A DNA stretch of 64,000 bases, from NCBI RefSeq assembly GCF_000423105.1, contig NZ_AUHI01000005.1, positions 1 through 64,000 on the forward strand, written 5' to 3'. The position numbers were made by a program, and so were the translations under genes. Origin of the DNA: Halalkalibacillus halophilus DSM 18494. GTDB taxonomy: Bacteria; Bacillota; Bacilli; Bacillales; Alkalibacillaceae. Positions 52,789-61,024 of this stretch are shown here, piece by piece; positions within the stretch are counted from its first letter, which is position 1; each line of letters begins with the position of its first letter. Under the pieces are notes generated by a model, which ran no database searches, was not told the DNA's origin, and was given only the letters and a program-made list of their open reading frames with translations.

Positions 52789-53800
52789 GAAGAAACTTAC
52801 ATTAAAAAAACAAATTGATTTTCTAGACAGACTAGGAAAGTTGCTAGATCAAAATTTTTCCTTCAAAAGAGCACTGGAACTAATGACACACGATCCTGAA
52901 TTTTATGAGCTAGCTGAGCGATTTGTAATTCATTTAAAACAAGGAAAATCTATTGAAAGTTGTTTTAGAGACAATCAGTTTCACTCGATCGTTGTCGCTT
53001 TTCTTTTTGTATCAAAACAATCAGGTAATTTCAGTGAGCATATTGTAAATTGTACTCGCGCCTTACAAATGAAACACAACTTAGTTAAAAAATTAAATGA
53101 AGTCCTTCGTTATCCGATGATTTTACTCTTTTTTAGTATCATTATTTTCTTCTCTATTAGTACTTTCCTTATCCCCTTATACCACAATAGCTATAGCAAT
53201 CTCGGAAATGACCAATCTGTCTTTTGGTTCCAACTTATAATATACATTATTCAGTATGGGATTTTGGGGTTAGGTATTTTGTTTGCAATCACCTTCATTT
53301 CTCTATACTTCCTATTAAAAAATATAGATATAGAGGGACGGATTGAATTATTAAATAAAATCCCAATTTACAACCGCTTCTTAAGACTCACTACCACGTC
53401 ACACTTTTCCTATCATTTAGCTGCTCTTTTAAGCAACGGGCGAACTATTAAAGACTCATTAGACATAATTAGATCTCAAAGTGACCTCCCCATATTGAAA
53501 CATTATGCAGAAATCATACTAGAGTATTTAAGCAAAGGTCAGCCAATAACTCAAGGTTTTGCTCCCCTAGTCTTAATTGAAGGTGAAATGAAAATACTTG
53601 TGTTAAGAAGTGTAGAACAAGGAACTTTACGTAAGGATTTAAACGCTTATGCCTTATTAGTTACGGAATCATTAGAAGGCCAAACGAAGAAAATGATTCT
53701 ATTTGTTCAACCTCTTATCTATTGCTTATTAGGAATTATTATCATAACAATTTATGTACTAACGCTCTTTCCCATGTTTCAAATGATAAACAACTTATAA
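52775..53800 (+). CDS. comGB: Competence membrane protein ComGB
   Basis: GspF/PilC-type polytopic platform protein of the competence pseudopilus. The 341 residues contain two T2SS-F domains (about 10-130 and 200-320) and hydrophobic segments at about 110-130, 150-195 and 310-335. Overlaps comGA by 14 nt. The length is typical. Confidence 0.93.
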   Translation: MQNFKKKLTLKKQIDFLDRLGKLLDQNFSFKRALELMTHDPEFYELAERFVIHLKQGKSIESCFRDNQFHSIVVAFLFVSKQSGNFSEHIVNCTRALQMKHNLVKKLNEVLRYPMILLFFSIIIFFSISTFLIPLYHNSYSNLGNDQSVFWFQLIIYIIQYGILGLGILFAITFISLYFLLKNIDIEGRIELLNKIPIYNRFLRLTTTSHFSYHLAALLSNGRTIKDSLDIIRSQSDLPILKHYAEIILEYLSKGQPITQGFAPLVLIEGEMKILVLRSVEQGTLRKDLNAYALLVTESLEGQTKKMILFVQPLIYCLLGIIIITIYVLTLFPMFQMINNL

Positions 53801-53816
53801 AAAGGTGGAATAATAA

Positions 53817-54119
53817 ATGAAGTTAAATGAAAGAGGATTCACTCTAATCGAAATGTTAATAGTTTTGCTCATCATCTCTGTTTTGCTCCTTATAACTATT
53901 CCTAATGTCATTAAACATAATTCAGTTGTAGATGAAAAAGGATGCGATGCATATATTGAACTTGTTCAATCCCAAGTACAAATGTACAAGCTAGATCATA
54001 ATGAATATCCAGAATCTATTTCCAATCTTTCTGAAGAAGGTTACATTAAAAACACTTCTTGTCCTGACAACCGAGAGTTAACACTTAATAACGAAGGATT
54101 AGTTGAAGTTGGTTCTTAA
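53817..54119 (+). CDS. comGC: Major competence pseudopilin ComGC
   Basis: Major pseudopilin forming the DNA-uptake fibre. The 100 residues begin with a short leader, the ComC prepilin-peptidase site RG-FTLIEMLIVLLII, and a C-terminal domain with paired Cys (KGCDAY and SCPD) that can form the conserved disulphide. Located 16 nt after comGB, with AAAAGGTGGAATAATAA ahead of the ATG. Confidence 0.95.
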   Translation: MKLNERGFTLIEMLIVLLIISVLLLITIPNVIKHNSVVDEKGCDAYIELVQSQVQMYKLDHNEYPESISNLSEEGYIKNTSCPDNRELTLNNEGLVEVGS

Positions 54120-54558
54120 TTATTGGCAGAAGGATCGTGGATTTACCTTAATCGAATTATTAATTGTTTTATCGATTTTGATCATCGTAACACTATCAAC
54201 GATTCAATTCTTTCAATGGAATATTACAGAAAGAAAGACCCAGCTATTTTTTCATCAATTTAATCAAGATGTATTTTTCATACAACAGCATACTATGCTG
54301 GAACAAAAGCGTTTGACATTGTATTTTGTCCCTAATGAAAACCGGTATCGAATTTATGAAAATACATTACAGCCTCCAATTATTGATCGTTCCTTTCAAG
54401 ATGTGAAATTTAGGACTGCCTCCATTGAACACTCCATTCGTTTTAATGCTACTGGAACTGTTGTTCAGCCGCACAGCTTTCATGTTGAGATTGGAAACAC
54501 TCAATATAAAATAACGTTCCCTTTCGGAAAGGGTAGGTATTATGTATCTGAAGTCTAA
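54103..54558 (+). CDS. comGD: Minor competence pseudopilin ComGD
   Basis: Minor pseudopilin of 151 residues with a prepilin site RG-FTLIELLIVLSILII at about 12-28. It probably starts at TTG 54103, four nt after AAGGA, overlapping comGC by 17 nt; another start cannot be excluded. It lies between comGC and comGE. Confidence 0.88.
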   Translation: MKLVLNYWQKDRGFTLIELLIVLSILIIVTLSTIQFFQWNITERKTQLFFHQFNQDVFFIQQHTMLEQKRLTLYFVPNENRYRIYENTLQPPIIDRSFQDVKFRTASIEHSIRFNATGTVVQPHSFHVEIGNTQYKITFPFGKGRYYVSEV

Positions 54559-54874
54559 ACAAGGATTTTTTCTTCATGACACTTTATTGGCATTGAGTTG
54601 CCTTCTTACGTTGGGGATTTTTATCCTCCCTGTTGTTCAAAAAATTTATAATGATAACTACGATATGCAGTTGCAGCTTGACGCTTATGTATTCTTACAA
54701 GAACAAATGGAGGTATTAATCGATTATTCACACTCGAACCAAATACACTCTTTACCTAGCCCCTACGATCTCACAGTTGATTATTTTGATCAAAAGTGGT
54801 TTATATGTATCACCTGGCTCCCTTCAAATACCGTAGAAAAGAGAATTTGTCGTTATGTCCATCCTTCTGACTAA
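54542..54874 (+). CDS. comGE: Minor competence pseudopilin ComGE
   Basis: Minor pseudopilin of 110 residues. N-terminus KSKQGFFLHDTLLALSCLLTL is the divergent prepilin-like segment, followed by a hydrophobic helix and a soluble domain with little conservation. Identified mainly by position, overlapping comGD by 17 nt and comGF by 20 nt. Confidence 0.8.
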   Translation: MYLKSKQGFFLHDTLLALSCLLTLGIFILPVVQKIYNDNYDMQLQLDAYVFLQEQMEVLIDYSHSNQIHSLPSPYDLTVDYFDQKWFICITWLPSNTVEKRICRYVHPSD

Positions 54875-55286
54875 CCAAAAAGGTTTTACCTTATTAAATG
54901 CTCTCCTCTCTCTATCCATTATCATCCTGATTACGCCATTTCTAACGATAAGTATTCAAACCATTACAACAATCGAACCAAGTACTTATCAGTCAAAACT
55001 TGAATACCATCAGGTTGGTTTTCACATGTCATTTGAACTGTATAAAGCAAAAGAGGTAATACTAAATGGCGATAGTATTACCTTTATTAGATACAATAAT
55101 GATCGTATTACTTATGAAAAATATAATAACCTTCTTCGTAGAAGAGTAAATAGCAGTGGACATGAAGTGATTGCTTATGGAGTGGAGTATTTTAAAGTAG
55201 CAAGGACCGCTGAACAATGGCTAGAATTTAGATTAGAGTTTGAGGATGGTGAGGCCTTTGCAATCCAGCTTCCGTATAATAACTAA
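54855..55286 (+). CDS. comGF: Minor competence pseudopilin ComGF
   Basis: A 143-residue minor pseudopilin, N-terminus QKGFTLLNALLSLSIIILI (prepilin-like with Asn in place of Glu at position 5), then a beta-rich C-terminal domain of the ComGF family (DRITYEKYNNLLRRRVNSSG). Overlaps comGE. Confidence 0.85.
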   Translation: MSILLTNQKGFTLLNALLSLSIIILITPFLTISIQTITTIEPSTYQSKLEYHQVGFHMSFELYKAKEVILNGDSITFIRYNNDRITYEKYNNLLRRRVNSSGHEVIAYGVEYFKVARTAEQWLEFRLEFEDGEAFAIQLPYNN

Positions 55287-55638
55287 AATATATAAAAATC
55301 AACATGGAATGGTATTTCCATACGTCTTATTTATATTAATTGTAGTTAGTGCCATCACCCTGTTAAAAGTACAAGATACGGTGTACTTAAAAGAACAAAT
55401 AGAAGTTACTGAAACACTCAATGTGATCAGCAATTTAAAAATGACGGCACTTTATGACCTCAAAAGGGCATTTGAGGATAGTGAACACAACTCTGAACAA
55501 GACACAGTCACTTATCATTATCAAACCGGCACGGTGACTTTAGTTTATTCATTAGAATCTCCGGAACTATTAAATATTCATATGACTATTCATGTGGAAA
55601 AAAATAAATATGAGTATCTAACTTTTTTAGAAGTATAA
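55246..55638 (+). CDS. comGG: Competence protein ComGG
   Basis: Last minor pseudopilin gene of the operon, about 130 residues, with one N-terminal hydrophobic helix (GMVFPYVLFILIVVSAITLL) and a soluble domain. Poorly conserved in general; the call rests on position and topology. The start is uncertain: ATG 55246, TTG 55240 or TTG 55258 all lie inside comGF, near GAGG. No terminator is seen before the tRNA gene. Confidence 0.78.
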   Translation: MVRPLQSSFRIITKIYKNQHGMVFPYVLFILIVVSAITLLKVQDTVYLKEQIEVTETLNVISNLKMTALYDLKRAFEDSEHNSEQDTVTYHYQTGTVTLVYSLESPELLNIHMTIHVEKNKYEYLTFLEV

Positions 55639-55673
55639 AACAGTATTATTTGGTTCATAATAGTTATGTAATT

Positions 55674-55745
55674 TGGGTTATAGCCAAGCGGTAAGGCAAC
55701 GGGTTTTGGTCTCGTCATGCCCAGGTTCGAATCCTGGTAACCCAA
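55674..55745 (+). tRNA. tRNA-Gln (anticodon UUG)
   Basis: A 72-nt cloverleaf: acceptor TGGGTTA (55674-55680) pairs with TAACCCA (55738-55744), discriminator A, D arm TAGCCAAGCGGTAAGGCAA, anticodon loop TTTTGGT with anticodon TTG, T arm CCAGGTTCGAATCCTGG. The 3' CCA is not encoded. A T run follows. Stand-alone tRNA gene after comGG. Confidence 0.97.
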
Positions 55746-55869
55746 TTTTTTAGTTGATTTTTGTCCTACGCATGAAATATACTTTAAGTACATAAAATGT
55801 TCATTTACATTATGTATCCCATCGTATATAATAATTTTTGACAAGTTCCTGCACAAAGGAGGAAATCAC

Positions 55870-56112
55870 ATGGGTCGTATGTTTCGTGTCATTGCATTTT
55901 GGACAGCAATCTTTTCAGTCATGTTTTACGTAGGTGAAATGTATCAAATGTCCTTATTATTCTTAGCACAAACGATCTTTTTCTTTGGAATTGGTTACTT
56001 AAACCTATCAGAGCGTCTTTATATGTATATTTTTGGAGCGTATTTAACTGTATTTATGGTAGGCTTTACGTACTATGTAACATTCCTATTAGAACCATCA
56101 TTTGCACACTAG
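55870..56112 (+). CDS. yqgY: DUF2626 family membrane protein (YqgY)
   Basis: An 80-residue protein with three transmembrane helices (about 5-22, 27-46, 52-73), almost all hydrophobic. Belongs to the DUF2626 family conserved in Bacillaceae at this position. The ATG follows AAAGGAGGAAATCAC, an excellent ribosome site that implies high expression. Function unknown. Confidence 0.85.
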   Translation: MGRMFRVIAFWTAIFSVMFYVGEMYQMSLLFLAQTIFFFGIGYLNLSERLYMYIFGAYLTVFMVGFTYYVTFLLEPSFAH

Positions 56113-56168
56113 AAATCAAGAAACAAGCTTTTATATTTAACTCTTTAGAAGTGTTTAAATATAAAATC

Positions 56169-56203
56169 AAAGAGGTTGTTCCAATAAGGAACAACCTCTT
56201 TTT
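56169..56203. terminator. Bidirectional terminator between yqgY and yqgX
   Basis: A perfect 14-bp stem AAAGAGGTTGTTCC / GGAACAACCTCTTT with a T run. A second AT-rich inverted repeat (56131-56165) lies just upstream. Confidence 0.92.
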
Positions 56204-56207
56204 GTAG

Positions 56208-56828
56208 TTAAACTAAGAATGGATTGTTAACTTCTTTTTGAACACTTGTTTTAGGACCATGACCAGGGTAAACTTGTGTATCTTCTGGTAAATTCATTAT
56301 TTTTGTTTTAATACTACTAATTAATGTGTGATGATCACCAAAAGGAAGATCTGTACGACCAATACCTCCTTGGAACAAAGTATCCCCTGCAATTAAAGTC
56401 GAATTATTTTCAAAGAAGAAGCTAATACTACCAGGTGAATGACCCGGTGTATACAATACTTCAAAAGAAAATTGGCCAATACTTGTCTTTCCTTCCTGAA
56501 TATAATGGTCTGCCCCCACTGACGTCTTCACTTCACCTACTTGAAACTTTTTTGAACCATTTAACTCAGGTGTCGTAAGCCAATCTGCTTCTTCAGCGTG
56601 TATATATACAGGAACGTTGAAATGACCTCTTACTTGATCCACCCCACCGATATGGTCAAAGTGTGCATGTGTTAATAAAATTGCTTCCACTTGAAAGGAT
56701 CTTTCTTCTATAAACCGTATTACCTCACTTGCTTCACCACCAGGATCAACTATTATTACCGCCCCATTCTCTTCTATTAAATAGCAATTGGTACCTAATA
56801 AACCTAAAGGATAAGTATAAATGTTCAC
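56208..56828 (-). CDS. yqgX: MBL-fold metallohydrolase (YqgX, glyoxalase II-like)
   Basis: Metallo-beta-lactamase-fold hydrolase of about 206 residues, with THAHFDHIGG, TPGHSPGSIS, AGDTLFQGGIGRTDL and a C-terminal YPGHGPKT supplying the metal ligands. Family members hydrolyse thioesters or persulfides; a bacillithiol-linked glyoxalase II role is possible in this lineage but not shown by the sequence. I prefer GTG 56828, 8 nt after AAAGGTGG. Confidence 0.88.
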   Translation of the reverse strand: MNIYTYPLGLLGTNCYLIEENGAVIIVDPGGEASEVIRFIEERSFQVEAILLTHAHFDHIGGVDQVRGHFNVPVYIHAEEADWLTTPELNGSKKFQVGEVKTSVGADHYIQEGKTSIGQFSFEVLYTPGHSPGSISFFFENNSTLIAGDTLFQGGIGRTDLPFGDHHTLISSIKTKIMNLPEDTQVYPGHGPKTSVQKEVNNPFLV

Positions 56829-56983
56829 AAAACGTTCCACCTTTTCTTTTTATTTTTAATGAAATGACTCGACATTGTTACGTTTTTTTTATAAAATATA
56901 GAAGAAATCATTATGCTTAATAATAAATCAATACTGTAATCATATCAAAGAGTGATTTTTTGATTCAAGGAGGAATACACAAA

Positions 56984-57172
56984 ATGGTAGTCGGAGAGTT
57001 TATATTCGCAGTATTAATGCTTTTAGTTGCTATTCTAAGTGCAATTGCGATTCCTAGAGAATTAAAAAAGCGCAATTTCTTTTCTTTAGGGTTTGCTGGT
57101 TTATCATTGGTTTTATTCGGATGGTTTTCTATTGCTACAATAATAAGCCAATTTGGTAACCTTATGGGCTAA
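56984..57172 (+). CDS. yqgW: DUF2759 family membrane protein (YqgW)
   Basis: A 62-residue protein with two transmembrane helices (about 4-23 and 34-56) joined by a basic loop (PRELKKRNFF). DUF2759 family, conserved beside yqgX. The ATG at 56984 lies after CAAGGAGGAATACACAAA; a longer start would put the ribosome site inside the gene. Function unknown. Confidence 0.83.
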   Translation: MVVGEFIFAVLMLLVAILSAIAIPRELKKRNFFSLGFAGLSLVLFGWFSIATIISQFGNLMG

Positions 57173-57217
57173 ATCAAAAGTGCGAGATACATATTATTTC
57201 ATTCTCGTACTAAACAG

Positions 57218-57252
57218 AAGAGCAGTTAACATGTTAAATGTTAACTGCTCTT
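57218..57252. terminator. Bidirectional terminator between yqgW and fetB
   Basis: A perfect 15-bp stem AAGAGCAGTTAACAT / ATGTTAACTGCTCTT with a plus-strand T run. It contains the last codons of the minus-strand permease gene. Confidence 0.92.
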
Positions 57253-58023
57253 TTTTATTTCTTCCAAAGTTAATAATTGCATTTGGTTATTATAAAAATA
57301 GCGATACATTATTAATGAAATTATTATTGCGCTTAAAGAAACGGTTGAAAAGATACTAATAGAAATCACTAATTGATATTTAATAGCCACAATTGGTGAT
57401 ACACCACCTAAAATTAAACCAGTCATCATACCAGGTAACTGAACTAGTCCTATGGTTTTTAGCTGATCAATATTCGGTATAAGCGCAGCATTCAATGTTT
57501 TTCTTACAGTAATATGAGAAGCTTGGCTAGGTGTTGCTCCTAGTGATAAAGCAGCCAATATCTTCCCCCTACTTTGTTCAAACTCAGATTTCATCCGTTC
57601 TAACACAAGCCCCATAGCAACCATACTGTTACCTATTACCATTCCACTCATGGGGATCACTTCTTCAGGGGTGAATGAGATCATTCCAAATCCTAGCCAC
57701 ATAGCTAAAACAATTAGTTCAATTGTAATTAAACCGAGCAAAATGGATATAAAAACGTGGGGCAACTCTTTTCCTTTTTTACGGGCGTGAAAAGTTGCAA
57801 CCGTAATCATTACAGATAACATCAGGGGTATACCAACTATTGGCTCTAACTCAAATAAATACGTTAATATAATACCTATTAAAAATAACTGTGCAGTTCC
57901 CCTCACCGTTGACCAAATAATATCCTTTTTTAAGCCTAATTGATAATAATAAGCAATAGTGAAAGGAATCATTACAAATACAATTAATAAAAATAATGAA
58001 TAAGTGGGTATATCTCTTTCCAT
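57241..58023 (-). CDS. FetB-like ABC transporter permease (UPF0014)
   Basis: A 260-residue polytopic membrane protein of the UPF0014 family with about seven transmembrane helices and characteristic GVSPIVAIKYQLVISISI and GMVIGNSMVAMGLVLER stretches. E. coli FetB with FetA exports iron and protects from oxidative stress. Partner ATPase gene lies 9 nt upstream. The substrate in this organism is not shown. Confidence 0.85.
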   Translation of the reverse strand: MERDIPTYSLFLLIVFVMIPFTIAYYYQLGLKKDIIWSTVRGTAQLFLIGIILTYLFELEPIVGIPLMLSVMITVATFHARKKGKELPHVFISILLGLITIELIVLAMWLGFGMISFTPEEVIPMSGMVIGNSMVAMGLVLERMKSEFEQSRGKILAALSLGATPSQASHITVRKTLNAALIPNIDQLKTIGLVQLPGMMTGLILGGVSPIVAIKYQLVISISIFSTVSLSAIIISLIMYRYFYNNQMQLLTLEEIKKSS

Positions 58024-58032
58024 AATTGCCTC

Positions 58033-58740
58033 CTAAATCGAATTACTTTGAAGGAATTGCTTTAATTCCTCCGTTTCGGGGTCACTCAATAATTTTTCCA
58101 TTTGGCCATGCTCCTTAATTTTACCTTCCTCCATATAAATTCCGGTTGTACCTAGTCTTTTTGCCTGTTGCATACTATGTGTTACAAGCACTAAGGATAC
58201 ATGTTCCTCTTCGACTAAACGTTGGAGATCATGCTCAATAAGCTCAATATTTTGTTCATCAAGTGAACTGGTGGGCTCATCTAATAATAACACCTCTGGA
58301 TTATTAGCTAATGTTCGAGCAAGCGACACACGTTGTCTCTGGCCACCTGATAACTCTGTAACATCTTTGTTTAGATATTCTTTAGACAAGTTAACATACC
58401 CTAACAACTTTTCCCCTTGATTAGGGCTCCACTCATCGAATAATGATGGTCCGAATTTTAAATTATCTTCTACCGTTCCTGGAAAAAGATGTGGCTCCTG
58501 TAGAACTAGTCCCACTTCTTTTCTTAGTGTTGGTATCGAATACGTGTTTAACTCTTTATCCTTATAATAAATAACCCCTGCGTCCGGGTCTTCCATACGA
58601 TTAAATAAATGCAGTAAAGTGGATTTACCCGCTCCAGAGGGTCCAAAAATAACAAGTCGTTCTTTTTCTTTCATTGTAAAAGAGACATTACTTACCACCC
58701 GTTTGTTAATTTGACTCAATTCAAATAAATGGTTACTCAC
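58033..58740 (-). CDS. FetA-like ABC transporter ATP-binding protein
   Basis: ABC ATPase of 235 residues: Walker A GPSGAGKS (33-40), Q-loop LVLQEPHLFPG, signature ELSGGQRQRVSLARTL, Walker B VLLLDEPTSSLD, and the H-loop LVTHSMQQA. Paired with the UPF0014 permease gene, so probably a metal (iron) exporter. First gene of a two-gene unit. Confidence 0.88.
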   Translation of the reverse strand: MSNHLFELSQINKRVVSNVSFTMKEKERLVIFGPSGAGKSTLLHLFNRMEDPDAGVIYYKDKELNTYSIPTLRKEVGLVLQEPHLFPGTVEDNLKFGPSLFDEWSPNQGEKLLGYVNLSKEYLNKDVTELSGGQRQRVSLARTLANNPEVLLLDEPTSSLDEQNIELIEHDLQRLVEEEHVSLVLVTHSMQQAKRLGTTGIYMEEGKIKEHGQMEKLLSDPETEELKQFLQSNSI

Positions 58741-58761
58741 CTATTTTCCTCCTAAATCTCA

Positions 58762-58809
58762 ATAGAAATTGAACCCACCCCTTAGAATAAGAGTGGGTTC
58801 AATTTCTAT
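58762..58809. terminator. 17-bp perfect inverted repeat downstream of ltaS-like gene
   Basis: ATAGAAATTGAACCCAC (58762-58778) is exactly complementary to 58793-58809 with a 14-nt loop. It lies between the LTA-synthase gene stop and the fetA start. It is probably a terminator for the former, but the flanking T run is weak. Confidence 0.55.
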
Positions 58810-58823
58810 ACATTTTCCATTTT

Positions 58824-60695
58824 CTAATCTTGGACAACTTCTCCATCTTCAAAGTCATAAAAGCGGAATAAGTCGCCATATATTATTTCATCTGAATAAT
58901 TTAATTCTTGCTCTGCTTGTTCAACAAGCTCGTTACAGCTTGATTCATCAGTCAATTCACCGGTACTGTCATCATAACAGTTTCCACCAGAGTATATATA
59001 GTCTTCGCCAACGAACCTACCATCACGAAGAGCTACAAACGGCTTTCGTTCTTCCGCAAAAAGACCATTTCCAAACACAATATCATTTTCATTTTCAATA
59101 TCCATCATATTAAGGATCGTAGGTTTGAAGTCAATTTGACCCGATATTCTTGATAATGTCCCAGAACCTTCATGACCAGGTATATGAACAATCATAGGAA
59201 CTCGTTGTAGTTTCACTTCTTCATAAGGCGTAATCTCCTTGCCTAAGAAGTTCCCCATTGATTCATTATGGTAAGAACTAATTCCATAGTGATCACCCAT
59301 TAAAATAATAATGGAATCTTCGTATAAACCTTCTTCTTTTAATCGATCAAAAAATCCTTCTACAGCTTCATCTGTATACTTTACTGTTTGAAAGTATTGA
59401 TTTAGCGTAACGGAACTAGAATCATACTGGTCGATTGTTGCTTCTTCCTGTGGCATTTCAAACGGAAAATGATTGGTTAATGTAATCAATTTAGAATAAA
59501 AAGGCTCTTCTGCATCTTTTAACATATCCACAGATTGATCAAAGAATTTTTTGTCATTCAATCCCCAACCAATTTCATCTGTTTCATCAAAGTCATACGA
59601 TTCAATATCATAAAACTCATCATATCCTAATGTTTCATACATAACATTCCTATTCCAAAAGCTACCATTGTTAGCATGCAAGGCATAAGAATTATAATCT
59701 CGATTTTCCTTTAAAATTTCTGGTAGAGCATTGAACTCGTTTTGAGCATGAGTGAAAAACACTGCACTATTAGGCAATGGATATAGACCATTGTCTAATA
59801 GAAACTCATGGTCAGAAGTTTTACCAAGTAAAGTTTGATGATAGAAATTCTCAAAATAGTAACTATCTTCTATCAAGTCATTTAAAAATGGGGTTATCTC
59901 TTCGCCATTTAGTTCTTCATCAATTACAAATGACTGAACAGATTCCAGAGCAACATAAATAATATTTTTATCTTCTGCAACTCCTGTTAAATCAATTGCT
60001 TCCTCACGTTCTCTTACGTTTTCATCTACATATTCATCAATTTCATCCATTTCTGATCCATCAGCAAACAAACGTTTTGATTGCGTGGAGGCAGTTATGA
60101 TTGCATCATAAGCATGGAAAGTGAATAAACCAACATTTTTAACTAAATACTCTCGGTCAAATCCGCGTTTAAATAACATCGGTCTTTCTATTTCAGCTAA
60201 TGTGATATTAATCATTATAGCTGCAAAAGAAATAACAATTATTCTTCTTCTAAACATACTAGAAAAGGTTTCAACTCTGAACCAATTCATTTTTGTAAAG
60301 GCAATAACTAAAATGACGTCTAATAGCAATAATAGATCTGAGAAGTAGATTAAAGAACCTACACTAGATCCAAGATCACCCGCATTATTAAATTGAAATA
60401 AAGTTGGTACAGTCACAAAGTCTGTAAAATTACGATAATACATTAGATTCGCTAATACAATTGTGGATAAAACCACAGAAGTAATTATTATAAATCTTTT
60501 TTGGCTTTTTGGTTTAAGCCAAACCGCTATGAAGAAAATCAACATACTTACAGCAATAGCGTTTATGAACAAGATGATCTCTTGGAATGACGTTTCCATT
60601 GATAATCCGAAATAAAAGCGATAAACAACGTATGTTTTAATTCCTACTAAGAGAGCGGCAATGATAAATAGAGGAATTCTCTTTAGAAAACTCAT
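58824..60695 (-). CDS. LtaS-family glycerol phosphate transferase (YqgS-like)
   Basis: Polyglycerol-phosphate lipoteichoic acid synthase family, 623 residues. Five N-terminal transmembrane helices (about 7-28, 38-60, 68-86, 115-134, 152-168) precede an extracellular sulfatase-fold domain. Catalytic Thr293 in GKTSDHEF and metal ligand Glu251 in VALESVQ are present, as is ILMGDHYG. Position between yqgQ and yqgW equals yqgS of B. subtilis. It could be a minor synthase or the LTA primase type; sequence inspection does not decide. Monocistronic. Confidence 0.9.
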   Translation of the reverse strand: MSFLKRIPLFIIAALLVGIKTYVVYRFYFGLSMETSFQEIILFINAIAVSMLIFFIAVWLKPKSQKRFIIITSVVLSTIVLANLMYYRNFTDFVTVPTLFQFNNAGDLGSSVGSLIYFSDLLLLLDVILVIAFTKMNWFRVETFSSMFRRRIIVISFAAIMINITLAEIERPMLFKRGFDREYLVKNVGLFTFHAYDAIITASTQSKRLFADGSEMDEIDEYVDENVREREEAIDLTGVAEDKNIIYVALESVQSFVIDEELNGEEITPFLNDLIEDSYYFENFYHQTLLGKTSDHEFLLDNGLYPLPNSAVFFTHAQNEFNALPEILKENRDYNSYALHANNGSFWNRNVMYETLGYDEFYDIESYDFDETDEIGWGLNDKKFFDQSVDMLKDAEEPFYSKLITLTNHFPFEMPQEEATIDQYDSSSVTLNQYFQTVKYTDEAVEGFFDRLKEEGLYEDSIIILMGDHYGISSYHNESMGNFLGKEITPYEEVKLQRVPMIVHIPGHEGSGTLSRISGQIDFKPTILNMMDIENENDIVFGNGLFAEERKPFVALRDGRFVGEDYIYSGGNCYDDSTGELTDESSCNELVEQAEQELNYSDEIIYGDLFRFYDFEDGEVVQD

Positions 60696-60827
60696 TTCCC
60701 CGCTTCCTTTCCATCTAAAACTAAATATAATTATACACGTATATATGACGAGATATTATATAAAAAGTTTCAAAAATAAGTACATCTTTTCTATTCCCGA
60801 ATTTTATTCTTCGCAAACTTAATCTTT

Positions 60828-61013
60828 CTAATTCCTTTTTTCTGACCTTAGAATTAGCATGCCACTTTGAAATTGCTGATTAGATATTAAATTATTTTTG
60901 TACAATTCTCTTATTTCATCTTCCATTAGCTCAAGATCTATTTGTCTGTCCCCAACATAAATAATGGTTCCAAACTGTTTTAGAAGTCTTTGGACATCAT
61001 AAAAATTATTCAT
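60828..61013 (-). CDS. yqgQ: YqgQ family small protein (DUF910)
   Basis: A 61-residue, mostly helical soluble protein of the DUF910/YqgQ family: VQRLLKQFGTIIYVGDRQIDLELM. B. subtilis YqgQ has a helical-bundle fold suggested to bind nucleic acid. It follows gluP by 11 nt in the same operon, the usual order. In B. subtilis glucokinase glcK comes next; it is absent here. Confidence 0.88.
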   Translation of the reverse strand: MNNFYDVQRLLKQFGTIIYVGDRQIDLELMEDEIRELYKNNLISNQQFQSGMLILRSEKRN

Positions 61014-61024
61014 TGGCAGCTCCT